DNA of 16,217 nucleotides from JBCCFX01 sp039029515. Lineage in GTDB: Bacteria > Planctomycetota > Phycisphaerae > Phycisphaerales > SM1A02. The stretch lies in NCBI GenBank assembly GCA_039029515.1, contig JBCCFX010000075.1, positions 1 to 16,217 of the forward strand, in the 5' to 3' direction. Under the pieces are notes generated by a model that was not told the origin of the DNA, searched no databases, and saw only the letters and a list, made by a program, of their open reading frames with translations. Shown here piece by piece: positions 16,146-16,217 of this stretch (position 1 is its first letter; every line of letters begins with the position of its first letter). A program made the position numbers and the translations under genes.

Positions 16146-16175
16146 GTAGGGCGGGGGGGGGGGCCCCCCCCCCCC
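16146..16175 (+). repeat. Third GTAG-hairpin unit, degenerate or misread at contig end
   Basis: GTAGGGCGG matches the start of the unit at 6968, but the stem and loop are replaced by a run of 11 G and then 12 C. The rest of the window (16176-16217) also consists of G and C runs. The likely reading is a REP-like hairpin that was sequenced or assembled badly, so the bases after about 16152 should not be trusted. Confidence 0.5.
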
Positions 16176-16217
16176 ACGGGCAAACACCGGCAAAAGCGGG
16201 GGGCCCGCCCCCCCCCC

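Overview
The window looks like a contig from a Planctomycetota bacterium, probably of the Phycisphaerae type. This is inferred from three things: a cluster of small membrane proteins carrying CPxC...CxEC zinc ribbons, a RimO with an extra segment before its radical-SAM motif, and fairly high-GC DNA with short palindromic repeats between genes. No rRNA, tRNA, transposase or CRISPR array was seen. The sequence ends at 16217 in homopolymer runs that look like a poor-quality contig end.

Left part (1-1896, + strand): the C-terminal end of a FabF-type ketoacyl-ACP synthase, then panC (pantothenate, for CoA) and nadD (NAD). Middle left (1897-6854, - strand): three tandem paralogous genes for secreted ankyrin-repeat proteins, read in the order 6854 to 1897. 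The two junctions between them are related. At the 5181/5179 junction the order is stop, one base, start. At the 3755/3753 junction the corresponding stop codon TGA reads GGA, so the middle protein runs on for 67 codons out of frame inside the next gene. The last ankyrin gene and nadD converge with no spacing (TGA|TCA).

6855-7127 is a repeat-rich gap: two period-7 tandem repeats and two inverted GTAG-plus-hairpin units resembling REP elements. A TACAAT box then sits 9 bases before the likely start of rimO.

Right part (7128-16123, + strand): rimO (ribosomal protein S12 methylthiotransferase), a small lipoprotein with two similar halves, a formamidopyrimidine-DNA-glycosylase-family gene without zinc-finger cysteines, and five consecutive genes for membrane proteins with zinc ribbons (10318-13388). 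These five fall into two layouts: membrane helices followed by the ribbon (first two genes, one of them a double module) and ribbon followed by helices (last three). A pair of mutually exclusive RNA hairpins lies in front of the fourth. Next come lepA (elongation factor 4) and an OmpH/Skp-like exported coiled-coil protein. The zinc-ribbon array and the ankyrin triplet are the parts with no assigned function and the best candidates for something undescribed.
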